Notes: generated by a model not told the origin, from the sequence alone. Shown: positions 1-11,330, counted from the stretch's first letter. The stretch: DNA of 64,000 bases from Okapia johnstoni (GCA_024291935.2 CM044315.1:51682385-51746384); one strand, 5' to 3'. Numbers and translations are program-made.

Positions 1-42
1 CAGGCAAAAATACTGGAGTGGGTTGCCATTTCCTTCTCCAGA
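1..42 (-). repeat. Bov-tA SINE fragment cut by window edge
   Basis: The first 42 bases match the part of the Bov-tA SINE around the 'caagaatactggagtgggttgcc' region, read on the minus strand. The SINE body continues outside the window. It abuts the 5' part of the BovB element that follows. Confidence 0.6.
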
Positions 43-2073
43 ACTTACACAGGACTGGGAAATAGACTCTTGGAGGGCACAACAGATCTTGTGCACCAGG
101 ACCCAGGAGAAAGGAACAGTGACCCTACAGGAGACTGACCCAGACTTGCCTGTGGGTGTCTGGGAGTCTCCAACGTGGGTTGCTGGTGGCCTGCTGCAAG
201 GTTGGGGGCAGACTGTAGAAGTACATGCATGGGACCTTTTGAGAGAGGTCACCATTATCTTCATTACCTCCACCATAGTTTGGCCCCAGGTAAACAGCAG
301 GGAGGGAACACAGCTCCACCCATCAACAGAAAGTTGAATTAAAGATTTACTGAGCATGGTCCCTCCCAACAGAACAAGACCCAGTATGCCAGTCAGTCTT
401 TCCCATCAGGAAGCTTTCATAAGCCTCTTATCCTTCTCCATCAGAGAACAGAGGGACTGAAACCACAATCACCGAAAACTAACCAATCTAATCACATGGA
501 CCACAGCCTTGTATAACTCAATGAAACTATGACCCATGCCATGTAGGACCACCCAAGACGGACAGGTCATGGTGGAGAGTTCTGACAAAATGTGGTCCAC
601 TGGAGAAGGGACCAGCAAACCACTTCAGTATTCCTGCCTTGAGAACCCATGAACAGTATGAAAAGGCAAAAAGATAGAACACTGAAAGGTGAACTCCCCA
701 GGTCAGTAGGTGCCCAATATGCTACTGGAGATCAGTGGAGAAATAACTCCAGAAAGAATGAAGAGATGGAGCCAAAGCAAAACCAACACCCAGTTGTGGA
801 CGTGACGGGTGATGGAAGCAAGGTCTGATGCTGTAAAGAGCAATATCACATAGGAACCTGGAATGTTAGATCAATGAATCAAGGCAAATTGGAAATGATC
901 AAACAGGATATGGCAAGAGTGAATGTTGACATTTTAGGAATCAGCAAACTAAAATGGACTGGAATGGGTGAATTTAACTCAGATGACCATTATATCTACG
1001 ACTGTGGGCAAGAATCCCTTAAGAAATGGAGTAGCCATCATAATCAACAAAAGAATCCGAAATGCAGTACTTGGATGCAATCTCAAAAATGACAGAAAGA
1101 TCTCTGTTCGTTTCCAAGTCAAACCATTTGATATAATAGTAATCCAAGTCTATGCCCCAACCAGTAATGCTGAAGAAGCTGAAGTTTACTAGTTCTATGA
1201 AGACCTACAAGACCTTCTAGAATTAATTAACACCCAGAAAAGATGTCCTTTCCACTATAGGAGACTTGAATGCAAAAGTAGGAAGCCAAAAAACACCTGG
1301 AGTAACATGCAAATTTGGCGCTGAAGTACAGAATAAAGCAGGGCAAAGGCTAATCGAATTCTGCCAGAAGAATGCACTGGTCATAGCAAACACTCTCTTC
1401 CAACAACACAGGACTCTACAATAGGACATCACCAAATGGTCAACACCAAAATCAGATTGATTATATTCTTTGCAGCCAAAGATGGAGAAGCTCCATACAA
1501 TCAGCAAAAACAAGACCGGGAGCTGACTGTGGCTCATGTCCTGAACTCCTTATTGCCAAATTCAGACTTAAATTAAAGAAAGTAGGGAAAACCATTAGAC
1601 CATTCAGGTATGACCTAAATCCAATCTCTAATAATTATACAGTGGAAGTGAGAAATAGGTTTAAGGGACTACATCTGATAGAGTGCCTGATGAACTATGG
1701 ATAGAGGTTCGTGACATTGTACAGGAGACAGGGATCAAGACCATCCCCATGGAAAAGAAATGAAAAAAAGCAAAATAACTGTCTGAAGAGGCCTTACAAA
1801 TAGCTGTGAAAGGAAGACAAGCAAAAAGCAAAGGAGAAAACGAAAGATATACCCATCTAAATGCAGAGTGCCAACAAATAGAAAGGAGAGATAAGAAAGC
1901 CTTCCTCAGTGATCAGTGCAAAGAAATAGAGGAAAACAATAGAATGGGAAAGACTAGAGATCTCTTCAAGAAAATTAGAGATACCAAGGGAATATTTCAT
2001 ACAAAGATAGGCTCAATAAAGGACAGAAATGGTATGGACCTAACAGAAGCAGAAGATATTAAGAAGAGGTGGC
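43..2073 (+). mobile_element. BovB LINE copy A, 5' UTR, endonuclease and linker (broken)
   Basis: This is the 5' half of a near full-length RTE-clade BovB LINE. Positions about 43-850 are the 5' leader. From about 852 the apurinic-type endonuclease begins, with the motif TWNVRSMNQGKLE and then KLKWTGMGEF near residue 40 of the domain. The endonuclease remnant runs to about 1560 and the linker between endonuclease and RT to about 2073. The frame is broken many times: a missing triplet and shift near 1020, an extra repeat near 1225, and a stop in the RT approach near 2472. The intact protein would nick the target DNA and copy the element RNA into it; this copy cannot. It continues at 2265 beyond a small L1 insertion. 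Confidence 0.93.
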
Positions 2074-2089
2074 AAGAATACACAGAAGA

Positions 2090-2264
2090 TCATCCCACCC
2101 TCACCTTCTCCCACAAAGTCCAAAAGACTGTTCTATGCATCTGTGTCTCATTTTCTGTCTCGCATATAGGGTTATCGTTACCATCAATATATGCTAAAAT
2201 CCACTACAATGTTGTAAAGTAATTAGCCTCCAACTAAAATAAATAAATTAATAATAATAAAAAA
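2090..2264 (+). mobile_element. 175-bp 5'-inverted L1 insertion inside BovB A
   Basis: A short ruminant L1 3' end interrupts BovB copy A. Positions 2090-2185 are L1 3' sequence in antisense, and 2186-2264 are the terminal L1 sequence in sense, ending in an A-rich TAAATAAATT/AATAATAAT tail. The interrupted BovB sequence AAGAATACACAGAAGA (2074-2089) is repeated as AAGAATACACGGAAGA (2265-2280), a 16-bp target-site duplication with one mismatch. An antisense 5' piece joined to a sense 3' piece between duplications is the known product of twin priming during L1 target-primed reverse transcription. Confidence 0.85.
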
Positions 2265-2804
2265 AAGAATACACGGAAGAACTGTACAAAAAAGATCTTA
2301 ACAACCCAGATAATAATGACGGTGTGATCACTCACCTAAAGCCAGACATCCTGGAATGCGAAGTCAAGTGGGTCTTAAGAAGCATCAATACAAACGAAGC
2401 TAGTGGAGGTGATGGAATTCCGGTTGACCTATTTCAAATCCTAAAAGATGATGCTATGAAAGTGCTTCACTGAATATGCCAGCAAATTTGGAAAACTCAG
2501 CAGTGGCCACAGGACTGGAAAAGGTCAGTTTTCATTCCAATTGCAAAGAAAGCCAATGTCAAAGAATGCTCAATCAACTGCACAATTGCACTCATCTCAC
2601 ACGCTAGCAAAATAATGCTCTAAATTCTCCAAGCCAGACTTCAACAGTACGTGAACCATGAACTTTCAGGTGTTCAAGCTGCTTTTAGAAAAGGCAGAGA
2701 ACCATAGATCAAATTGACAACATCTGCTGGATCATCAAAAAAGCAAGAGAGTTCCATAAAAACATCTATTTCTATTTTAATGACTGTGCCAAAACCTTTG
2801 ACTG
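2265..2804 (+). mobile_element. BovB LINE copy A, middle part (RT N-terminal half, broken)
   Basis: This continues copy A after the L1 insertion. It encodes the region before and at the start of the reverse transcriptase, including the recognisable stretch up to 'FDC' (AAAACCTTTGACTGT at 2791-2804). In-frame stops such as TGA near 2472 and lost bases make it non-coding. About 260 bp of the RT centre is missing between here and 3358, where sense sequence resumes after an antisense BovB segment. Confidence 0.88.
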
Positions 2805-3357
2805 TTCAATTCAGTTCAGTCACTCAGTCATGTCCGATTCTTTGCGATCCCATGAATCACAGCATGCCAGGCCTCCCTGTCCATCACCAGCTCCCAGAGT
2901 TTACCCAAACTCGTGTCCATAGAGTTGGTGATGCCATCCAGCCATCTCATCCTCTGTCATCCCCTTCTCCTCCTGCCCGCAATCCTTCCCAGCATCAGGG
3001 TCTTTTCCAATGAGTCAACTCTTCGGACAAGGTGGCCAAAGTATTGGAGTTTCAGCTTCAACATCAGTTCTTCCAGTGAACACTCAGGACTGCTCTCCTT
3101 TAGGATGTACTGGTTGGATCTCCTGTCTGACACTGTTTCCACTGTTTCCATATCTGAGGTTATTGATATTTCTCCCAGAAATCTTGATTCTAGTTTGTGC
3201 TTCATCCAGCCCAGCGTTTCTCATGATGTACTCTGCATATAAGTTAAATAAGCAGGGTGACAATACACAGCCTTGACGTACTCCTTTTCCTATTTGGAAC
3301 CAGTCTGTTGTTGCATGTCCAGTTCTAACTGTTGCTTCCTGATCTGCATACAAATCT
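2805..3357 (-). mobile_element. Antisense BovB fragment with two internal deletions, inside copy A
   Basis: The left end starts with the BovB 3' terminus in antisense (TCAATTCAGTTCAGTCACTC). Reading leftward to rightward it goes back into the ORF, but two blocks are missing. At about 3126 the 3' end region jumps to the short 'GTCTGACACTGTTTCC' segment, and at about 3150 it jumps again to the sequence upstream of the catalytic motif. It ends at 3357 in the RT palm region. No GT-AG signals bound the missing blocks, so splicing is unlikely. No clear target duplication is visible, so a later rearrangement is possible. Confidence 0.8.
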
Positions 3358-4175
3358 GGATGAAGCACAAGCTGGAATCAAGATTGCCAGCAGAAATATC
3401 AATACCCTCAGATATGCAGATGACACCACCCTTATGGCAGAAAGTGAAGAGAAACTAAAAAGCCTCTTGATGGAAGTGAAAGAGGAGAGTGAAAAAGTTG
3501 GCTTAAAACTCAACATTCAGAAAACTAAGATCATGGCATCTGGTCCCATCACTTCATGGGAAATAGATGGGGAAACAGTGTCAGACTTTATTTTTGGGGG
3601 CTCCAAAATCCCTGCTGATGGTGATTGCAGCCATGAAATTAAAAGACACTTGCTCCTTGGAGGGAAAGTTATGACCAACCTAGATAGCATATTAAAAAGT
3701 AGAGACATTACTTGTCAACAAAGATCCGTCTAGTCAAGGCTATTGTTTTTGCAGTAGTCATCTACGGATTTGTGAGTTGGACTCTAAAGAAAGCTGAGCC
3801 CTGAAGAATTTATGCTTTTGAACTGTTGAGAGAAGACTGTTGAGAGTCCCTTGGACTGCAAGGAGATCCAACCAGTCCATCCTAAAGGAGATCAGTCCTG
3901 GGTGTTCATTGGAAGGACTGATGTTGAAGCTGAAACTCCAATATTTTGGCCACCTCATGCGAAGAGTTGACTCATTGGAAAAGACCCTGATGCTGGGAAG
4001 GATTGGGGGCAGGAGAGAAGAGGACAACAGAGGATGAGATGGCTGGATGGCATCACCGACTCGATGGACATGAGTTTGGGTAAACTCTGGGAGCTGGTGA
4101 TGGACAGTGAGGCGTAGCGTGCTGCAATTCATGGGGTCGCAAAGAGTCGGACACAACTGAGTGACTGAACTGAAC
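3358..4175 (+). mobile_element. BovB LINE copy A, 3' part with YADD motif and terminal tail
   Basis: Sense BovB resumes here. The RT catalytic motif YADD is encoded at 3413-3424 (LRYADDTTLMAES context), inside an open stretch running from about 3332 to 3733. The C-terminal region then degenerates (premature stop TAG at 3731, an extra base run near 3598). The element ends with the ACTGAACTGAAC-type BovB terminus at about 4175 and no poly-A, as expected for this family. Confidence 0.93.
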
Positions 4176-5959
4176 TTACCTCATATTTGGTAAATGAGAT
4201 AATTTCTTTAAAGGACTCAAAACAGTTTGACATATAGTAATCATTCAGTAAATATTAGCTATATTCTTATAATTACTGGTCAGTAATATCTATCTTATGA
4301 GGTAATCAATGTAAATGCTAAAAATATATGCATAAAAATGTAAGCCCAGCAGGTGCCATATGGTAAGGGCTCAATAGATGATAGCATTTATGTTACTCAA
4401 GATACAATCTTTTTATAGGTATTGATTCACATGGGGTCTTTCAAAGTTTTGGAAATTGCAGAAACAAAGATAAGAAGTATCTTAAGTCCTGTTCAGAAGT
4501 TGTAACTTTTATATTTGAAGTGTAGGTTTCTTAAAGGGAATAATGAGAGATATGGGGAATACTGAAAGGAAAATGAAGAAGTAAGAAATATGTGCAAATT
4601 TATCATCAATAGCCTGCAAACCAAACTGGAGAATGTCCTTGAGCTGGCCTAACTGTCTCTAGAAAAAATGTTTGTTGAAAGTAGTAGACACATATTTATT
4701 GAAAGAATGGACCAGACCTTCTTTAAAGTGCTTAGTATAGATTGGTAAACAAAACAGGCATGGTTGTAAATTTCTTGGAGCCTCAGGGATTTCTTAACCT
4801 AAGTTTTAACAAAAGCATTTATTATATTTCTACTAAGTCCTAGGCATTGTACTAAGATCTTTATTTAACTTAAACAATGAAGATCACACAGTGTTCCTCT
4901 CCTCCTTCTTGTCTATCAGTGGGCATTATCCATGTAGCTAGGTAACCATATAATTTTCTTCCAAACTATGTCACTTCTGAAGCTAAACTTCACCAGGATG
5001 GTAGGCATAAACTGAGACTATCCATGGCAAACCAGGGGGCATACATATACCAGTTTCCTTTACATATAGTGATTTCTTTAGAGACTTACATACAAAGAGT
5101 CTGGGAAACATTTTTCCCCCTTAATGTTTGGTTTACCTAGTATGTACTTGATGATTATTGATTTCCCAAGATTCTATCTTTATCTCTCTTGTCTTCCCTT
5201 GATTATGTTCATATTTATACCTAAAAAATTCTGTGCTATTGATTCCCAAATGTTTATCTCCCTATCTTTCAGCATTTAGATTCTCTTCATGTACCTTCTT
5301 GCTTATTAGACATTTCTGGCAACTAACTGCCAATAAAATCTGCTGACCTTATATTTTGTAAAACCAAATTTCACATTTTGTTTTTTCACATCTGCATCTT
5401 TGATTATGAAATTCTTTTTTCCTGGGAATGCCTTGTTTCCTATTCTGTTACCTATACATTTTGCAAATTCATTATGTTTTCCCAAAACAGGAGCTTTATA
5501 ATAATACAAATATAAAATAATGTCTCTCCTTAAGAGTCAACCCAACTCTTCCTTTCTCCAGAACATTTTTGTTGACAACCACCTACCTGACCCAAAAGTC
5601 TTTCTTCAGTGATTGTTAGACTTCTGTGTATACTTTTGTTTTAATGCATGCCAGAGTCCTTAGAAGTTGTCTCCTTTATGCATTTTCCTTCACCACAAGA
5701 CTTACAATTTTTTCTTATACTGTAGAATTCTTGAGAGCCAGCATTATTTTCATTTTTTGAAGACCCTGGATCATAGGTACCCACATATTTATTTAACTAA
5801 GTCAAATTGAACTTTTCATTTGTAAAACTATAGTCGAAGTACCTGATCTTGTTTTCTCTTTTATAGTTCTGGCACTCAAAAACTGTGCCTGGAAATTACT
5901 CCACAAATCATTCATGTCTTGCCTATAGCAGTTAGAAATGCATGTTAGAAATAGTTGGA
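4176..5959. other. AT-rich stretch without genes; MIR/L2-like traces
   Basis: No reading frame here looks coding. Short traces resemble MIR/L2 3' ends, for example the 'gtaatcattcagtaaatattagct' region near 4235 and 'gcaggtgccatatggtaagg' near 4350, and a further L2-like patch near 5560-5790. These assignments are weak. Confidence 0.45.
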
Positions 5960-6960
5960 AGACTGTATTGGGTAAAAAAACAAGTATAAAATCATGCAAG
6001 GTTTTGTAGGCTATGGCAAGGAACTTGAATTTTATCATGAAGGCATGCATAAGTCATAGGTATTTAAACCCACAATTTTAAGAGATTACTCTGGCTTGAT
6101 CACTGTGTGGGATGTGTGTTGAGAAATGCAGAGACTACTTAAGAAGACATTGCAAATAGTCAAAGTAAGACTTAATAAAAACCTGAAGTAGGGTGCTAGC
6201 AAGGAAATGGAGCAAAAAGTCAGTTAATTTGAGCCATATTTTTGAGATAATCTATAGGACTGATTGATAAAATTGAATAAGCTATTAGGTATTATTTGTT
6301 GCGATAGGGAGGGTTGATTTTTAGAGGCAATTGATTACTGGTAGCAAATGAGGTCTTTTGAATGTGTTTTGAATGTGCCAAGTTTGAAAAATACATATAT
6401 GACTTCCCACTTGAAATGATAAAATTGAAAGTTCTCAGCATAGAGGCTGATATTTAAGGCCATGAGTGACTCACTTCAGGAGAGAAAGTGGAGATGGGAA
6501 GGGGACATAGTATCAAATGTTTAACCACTCCAGAAATTTGATGAAAAGTAATAGTATACAAACAAAGCTAAGAAGAAGTTATCAGAAAGCTAGAAGAAAA
6601 ATCAGGAGAGCTTTAGATAATATAGGGGGGGATGAGATATCTTCATGATACCAGGAGAGTTTTAGAGAATCTAGAAATCAGAAAATATGAAAAAATGTTT
6701 TTCAAGAAGGACAAAAGATCAACTCTGTTAAATGCCATTGAAAGTTCAAGAAAGATTAGAACAGAAAAAAAGGTGTCCTTTATACTTACCACCATAGAAG
6801 CTTTTGTTAGGGAGAGCTTCAACAGATGGGTGAGAACAGTAGAGTTAAAATCCATATATAAATGAAAATAGTAAATTGATGAGGTAATAAAAGGTGAATA
6901 AAACATCATAGTACAGGGAGACAACTTTCCCAATAGTTTTCATTCTAAAATTGAATAGGA
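5960..6960 (+). repeat. Ancient interspersed repeat, probably L2/CR1 class
   Basis: The order of recognisable phrases (a 'gttttgtaggctatggcaagg' patch near 6000, 'gattactctggcttgatcactgtgtgg' near 6085, an 'agcatagaggctgatatttaaggccatgag' patch near 6440 and 'aatgccattgaaagttcaag' near 6735) follows a widely dispersed mammalian repeat that I place, with doubt, in the L2/CR1 group. A similar copy lies at 42760-43400. Divergence is high and no frame is kept. Confidence 0.4.
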
Positions 6961-7504
6961 AAAGTGGAATGGTAACTAGAGGGCAATGAGGGTCAAGGAA
7001 ATGTGGTTCTTGCATTAATGGTGGTAGAGGTGGGTATGGTTGTTTAAACATGGCTGTGAATGATCCAGCAGAGAGGGATGATAAAGGAGAAAGCTATGAT
7101 AATCACAGAAGCAAAGCTACAGGGGGATCGAGCCAAAGCATGTGTGAAGAATTTCAGGGTAGAAGATGCATGAATATACAGACAAGTTTATATATTTGGT
7201 TATGGAAACAGGAGAGCACTTCTATCACTTGACTTCTATTAATATTTTTCCTACAATGAATGAGATTAATTATACAGTCTTGAAATAAAATATATATACA
7301 AAGAAGACTTTCCTGTACTTTCTATGTTAAGTGTCCAGTGAATGTTGAGGGGTGTGAAAAAGTACCTTGCTGTCTTTTCCCTACTCATTACTAAATTACA
7401 TGGCTATTTGAACATAATACCATTGATGGAATTAAAGAGATAAGATAAACTCCTTGTTTTCCATCTCAAATATAATGAGAAAAAAAAAAAACACCCTAAC
7501 ATTG

Positions 7505-7670
7505 TTCTTACTCTTTGTCAGGCATTGTTCTAATAATTATATATATATACCTTGTTGGGCTTCTTTATCTTAACTCATTTAATCCAGTTAGAACCCTATA
7601 AATTGGGTATTATTATATCCATTCACAGTTATCATACTGAAGTCCAAAGAAGTAAATAACTTGCCTACAC
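7505..7670 (+). repeat. MIR SINE, degenerate
   Basis: The sequence follows the MIR core and 3' part: 'gtcaggcattgttctaa', then 'taactcatttaatcc', 'aaccctataaattgggtattattat' and 'aagtaaataacttgcct'. It is an ancient mammalian tRNA-derived SINE and is cut at its 3' side by the Bov-tA that follows. Confidence 0.7.
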
Positions 7671-7673
7671 CTA

Positions 7674-7888
7674 GTAAATCCTTGGTGGCTCAGACAGTAA
7701 ACTATCTGCCTGCAATGCAGGAGACCTGGGTTCAATCCCTGGGTCAGGAAGAACCCCTGGAGGAAGGAATGGCTACCCACTCTGGTATGCTTGCCTGGAG
7801 AATTCCAAGGACAGAGGAGCCTGGCAGGCTACAGTTCATGGAGTCACAAAGAGTCAGACATGACTGAGCCACTAACACACACACACAA
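7674..7888 (+). repeat. Bov-tA SINE
   Basis: Full-length-looking sense Bov-tA: tRNA-like head with 'ctcagacagtaaactatctgcctgc' and the B-box-like GGTTCAATCCC, then the body 'cacaaagagtcagacatgactgag', ending in a short CA-rich tail (7877-7887). It sits in an older MIR. No clean target duplication is visible. Confidence 0.88.
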
Positions 7889-9265
7889 TTTCAAGGCTAG
7901 AAGTGAGAGGATTGCTACAACTATTTGGGGGAAGGGGAGGAAATTTCCAGAAATTGGCCCAGAATCACTTTTTGGCCTTTTATGATCAGCCTCAGAACTG
8001 TCATGGTGCCTGCGGGAGTGTCATTTGGCTTACTGATGTATTACAGTGAAGGTATAATCAGGGTGAAGGTCTGCTGGAAGTTGAATCTTCAGCCATCTTG
8101 GGCCTAGTAGGTTCTAACCAGTTTTTGTGTATCCTAATGAGCTATGTCATTCTTTTAAAGATTGTTTCCTGCCCCTTTCTCTACTGTGATAGACTTGCAA
8201 TTGGTGTCCAGAGAGGGAAGGGGCAGACAGCCTGGTAGGACTGAGCTCATAACCTGTGGAATCTGATCCTATCTCTAGGAAGATAGTGCTAGAATTAAGT
8301 TGAATTGTAGGACACTCAGCTGGTGTCAGAGTATTGCTTGGGAGTATGGGAAAACTCCACCACACACAAATCAGAATTGGTAACCAGAACCTTTAGGAAC
8401 ATTGTGTTTTCTACCCCTGACCTTTAATTCTTGGCCAACTTTCTCATGTCAAGCTATCCACATAAAATTAAATTTATGCATAAGAGTGCCTTTTCTAGGT
8501 AGTCATTCCTGTTTGCTCTAGACTTGAAATTCTGGCTTTAATCCCTCTGAGTCTCTGGTGCCTTGCTATGGACTCAAACTCTTAATACTCATTTTTGGAC
8601 ACTTTGGCTTTGTATCCTGGTGGATTACGTTTTCCATTTGCTAGCTCTAGAATCTGCTTCCTTTTCTAATGTTAATATTCCTGAGGCCTTTAGTGATAAT
8701 CCTACCTGTCCACTTCTTTCCTACTGCCTGACTAGCCCACAGGCTCTGCCATTCTTCATGGCCACCTTAACTTCCATAAATGCTCCACCATAAAATTTGC
8801 CATTATGACATATGAAACTTTAAGAGAATCTTCTATTAGAAGATTAAAAGATTAGAAAAGATAGAATGCTCATAGATGAAAGTTAGCAGCGATGCAGTTT
8901 TAATAGAGAGCGGTAATCAGTCAGTCATGGAAAACATTTTTTCTGAAGATTAATCAGCATTTTTTTCACCTGTATTTGCCACCTGAGCCTCACTTCATCC
9001 ACCAGCTTGTCAGAAAATAAATAATGAACAATAATGTGATTCATTTAGATTGGTATATTGGATGGGTTGGCTATGATAAAAAAATAAACCCAGAAATGTA
9101 TGTTGATCAAACATAATTGCCTTTTATTTCTGGCTTCCATTAGAGTCCAAGTTGGATAATCCTGGTCACTAAGTACTTTTTTGAAAATTCAGGGATTCAG
9201 GGAGCCAGAGTCCATCCACCTTGTAGATCGACCATCTTCTAGCACTTTATCCTCATCTCTGTGCC
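7889..9265. other. Non-coding stretch upstream of the coiled-coil remnant
   Basis: No gene is seen. An L2-like patch lies near 8480-8790 (a clinical-looking 'gaggcctttagtgataatcc ... cttcctactgcctg' run typical of L2 3' regions). The last 100 bases before 9266 would be the 5' UTR of the coiled-coil remnant if its first ATG is right, but no promoter element can be supported. Confidence 0.4.
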
Positions 9266-9925
9266 ATGGGTCAGAAGCAGAAAGAAAATACAGAAGAAGC
9301 ACATTTGTGTCTTAATAGCCTTGGTCCAGATATTACCCAAAGAACTTCTATGCACACTGTCCTGGAGAAGACTTAATCTCATGGCCACGCATAAGAATAG
9401 AGGAAGCTGAGAGATTAGAAGAGAGTTTTTGGCAACACATAGAGCTGGTATGAAACTCCAAGCACTTTGTGATGTTGATAAATATTTCTCAGAACAAAAG
9501 AAGCAGGAAAGCAGTAAAAATAAAGTAGCAGCTGTAAGGATGGCACAAATGGCTCAAGAACGAATTAAAATAACTATTAGAGAAAATTTAAATAATAAAG
9601 TATATGCTACACATAAACTGACTGCAAGAGATGATGAGATAATTCAGGATGGTTTACAACAACTTTATCAGGACAGATCCAGCTACCTTGAGAAAGTTAA
9701 AGAGAGAAGAGCTCAGTTCCTGGAAGAAAAAAAGCAAAAGGCTGAAGACCGTTTATTAATTCAGAACCTAAATAATGAGCGCACTCTTTTGACCAAAGGA
9801 ATGACTGCAATTGACAGATTGAAGAATAAGCAGGCTGCCTTGAAAGAGAAAAGTCTGATTGTTCAGCAAAAACTAGCAACTGAAAAGTACCAAAGGGGTT
9901 TACTTAAACAAATGAAGGAAATTAG
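9266..9925 (+). pseudogene. Coiled-coil protein gene remnant, first exon (two frameshifts)
   Basis: An ATG in good context (GTGCCATGGG, 9266) opens a 36-codon frame starting MGQKQKEN. It stops at 9374, but the coding sense continues one frame over (RIRIEEAERLEESFWQ, from 9388) and again from about 9449 in a third frame that stays open to 9925. Both shifts fit single-base losses. The long segment is highly charged (K/E/R/Q) with few prolines and looks like a continuous coiled coil, for instance ERRAQFLEEKKQKAEDRLL around 9705. The exon ends AG|GTAGGT at 9925/9926, a good donor. I do not recognise the family; an axonemal or centrosomal coiled-coil protein is only a guess. It may be a decayed gene, or a gene with sequencing indels. 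Confidence 0.6.
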
Positions 9926-9989
9926 GTAGGTACAGTTTTTATATAATAGTAGCTTTTAAGTTGCCAGGGAGGAAGAAATTTGCCTCTGC

Positions 9990-10320
9990 CTTCTAGGTTC
10001 TCCAGGCTGGTTTAAGAATTAAATTGATACAAGACAGAGTAATGGGAGAAAATCAAGCAGAAGTTTAATAACATCTATACACAGGAGAGACCCAGGAAAA
10101 CTGAGTACCCTTCCTCCAAATAGCTGAAGCCATCACCATAAATACCATCTTCAGCTAAATATAAAAGGAGATACTGGGGACAGAGAACCAATTATGAGAG
10201 GTTACCAGGAAAAGCACAGTAAAAAAAGGTAAGGTTGACAGATCTCAGTCATTGTCTTCTCCATCAAGTTTCTAGAGGTTTGGTCATCCACCTCTTCCTC
10301 AACTTAGAGTTGTAGGAAAG
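9990..10320 (+). repeat. Degenerate dispersed repeat, copy 1 (LTR-like?)
   Basis: The segment 'aattaaattgatacaagacagagtaatgggagaaaatcaag' (about 10017-10057) is about three-quarters identical to 13198-13238 in this same window. The following text resembles an old ERV LTR but I cannot name it. Confidence 0.35.
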
Positions 10321-10556
10321 CTCAAAGAGATGGAAAGACACACATAATACTAAAGGGTACACTAGACAGGACCCCAGTAACTTTTTTACCCTTTTTTACC
10401 CTTGTGTGTTCTTCACACAGGTTTGTTTGTTTGTTTTTTCTGATATTAGATTGAGGCTTGTCAGCCACAGTTTTATTCTGGTGATATTTTAAGTGGTCCA
10501 ACCATAAATACATATGTTTAAGGCTTATCTGGAAATACATAAAGATCATGAACGTG

Positions 10557-10749
10557 AAAAGTAAAAGTGTTAGTCCCTCAGTCATGTCTGACTCCTTGCG
10601 ACTCCATGGACTGTACAGCCCATGGACTGTAGCCCGCCAGACTCCTCTCTCCATGGGATTCTCCAGGCAAGAATACTGGAGTGAGTTGCCATTTTCTTCT
10701 CCAGGGGGACTTCTTGACCCAGAGATCAAACTCCAAGTCTCCTGCATAA
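10557..10749 (-). repeat. Bov-tA SINE, antisense
   Basis: Antisense body 'ctcagtcatgtctgactccttgcgactcc' then 'ggattctccaggcaagaatactgg', ending in the tRNA-like head 'aagtctcctgcat'. The head is truncated, and an extra copy of 'cccatggactgta' (10608-10632) duplicates a small piece inside the body. Confidence 0.88.
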
Positions 10750-11015
10750 CTGCTTATTTCATTTACGTTTTTAAATGCTATTGTTTTAAAAAGTAGTCTG
10801 TACTAGAAAGAAGTATAAAATGAAAAGAAAGCATTTGTCTTTTCCTAGCTAAAGCAAATTTAAAACTATTTACTGAGGTAGTTTATATAATATCTTTTTA
10901 AGTATGAAAAATATTTTATATTTTCTCCTCCAAAATTTACAAATATTTTCCTTAATGTATACCATGTTGGGGAGGGGGAGAAAGATTTTGGAAATAATTT
11001 TTTATAATTTAATAG

Positions 11016-11165
11016 AAAATCTATTTTGGAGGAGCAAATGAAAAGAGAATGAAAGCTAGTCTATTATATCAAAATACAAGTCGAGCACAAATCAGTGTTA
11101 AAGAAAATTTAATCAACTTAGTTTTATTACAGCAAGTTGAATATCTGACCATCATTAATTTGTAG
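11016..11165 (+). pseudogene. Coiled-coil gene remnant, second and last exon
   Basis: After the acceptor TTTAATAG the frame runs KSILEEQMKR in the phase of the first exon, then hits a one-base shift at about 11047. In the shifted frame it continues MKASLLYQNTSRAQ and stops at TAG (11163-11165). The charged start matches the coiled-coil character of the first exon, while the last 25 residues are more hydrophobic. An AATAAA lies 166 bases past the stop. Confidence 0.5.
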
Positions 11166-11330
11166 AAAATACAGAGACTAGTAAGCTTCCTGATGTGTAT
11201 TAACTGAATTATCTTTTCCTGTAAGGTGCTGCAAAGATATCCTTGAAAGCACACAGGAATAAGGCAATGTTCTGATTATGTCAGTAATGTTTCCTAAAAG
11301 GCACTATGAGTCTTATTATAAATATTTTCA

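Larger units (their letters stand above)
9926..11015 (+). other. Intron of the coiled-coil gene remnant
   Basis: Starts GTAGGT and ends TTTTTATAATTTAATAG. Removing these 1,090 bases joins codon AG|A and keeps the frame from MKEIR into KSILEEQMKR. It contains an old dispersed repeat and a Bov-tA. The presence of an intron argues against a simple processed retrocopy. Confidence 0.5.

Noticed and set aside
23..337. 104-codon frame at the window start as a gene
   Set aside because: It lies in the BovB 5' leader and has no coding features.
2805..3357. Spliced BovB transcript as the source of the gapped copy
   Set aside because: The missing blocks do not begin with GT and end with AG in either element orientation.
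43..4175. BovB as evidence for a reptile source
   Set aside because: BovB is shared by horizontal transfer across squamates and ruminants, but the Bov-tA SINEs and L1 ends place this sequence in ruminants.
7674..7888. tRNA gene suggested by the B-box-like GGTTCAATCCC
   Set aside because: This is the tRNA-derived head of a Bov-tA SINE and does not fold as a complete tRNA; the same holds for the other SINEs.
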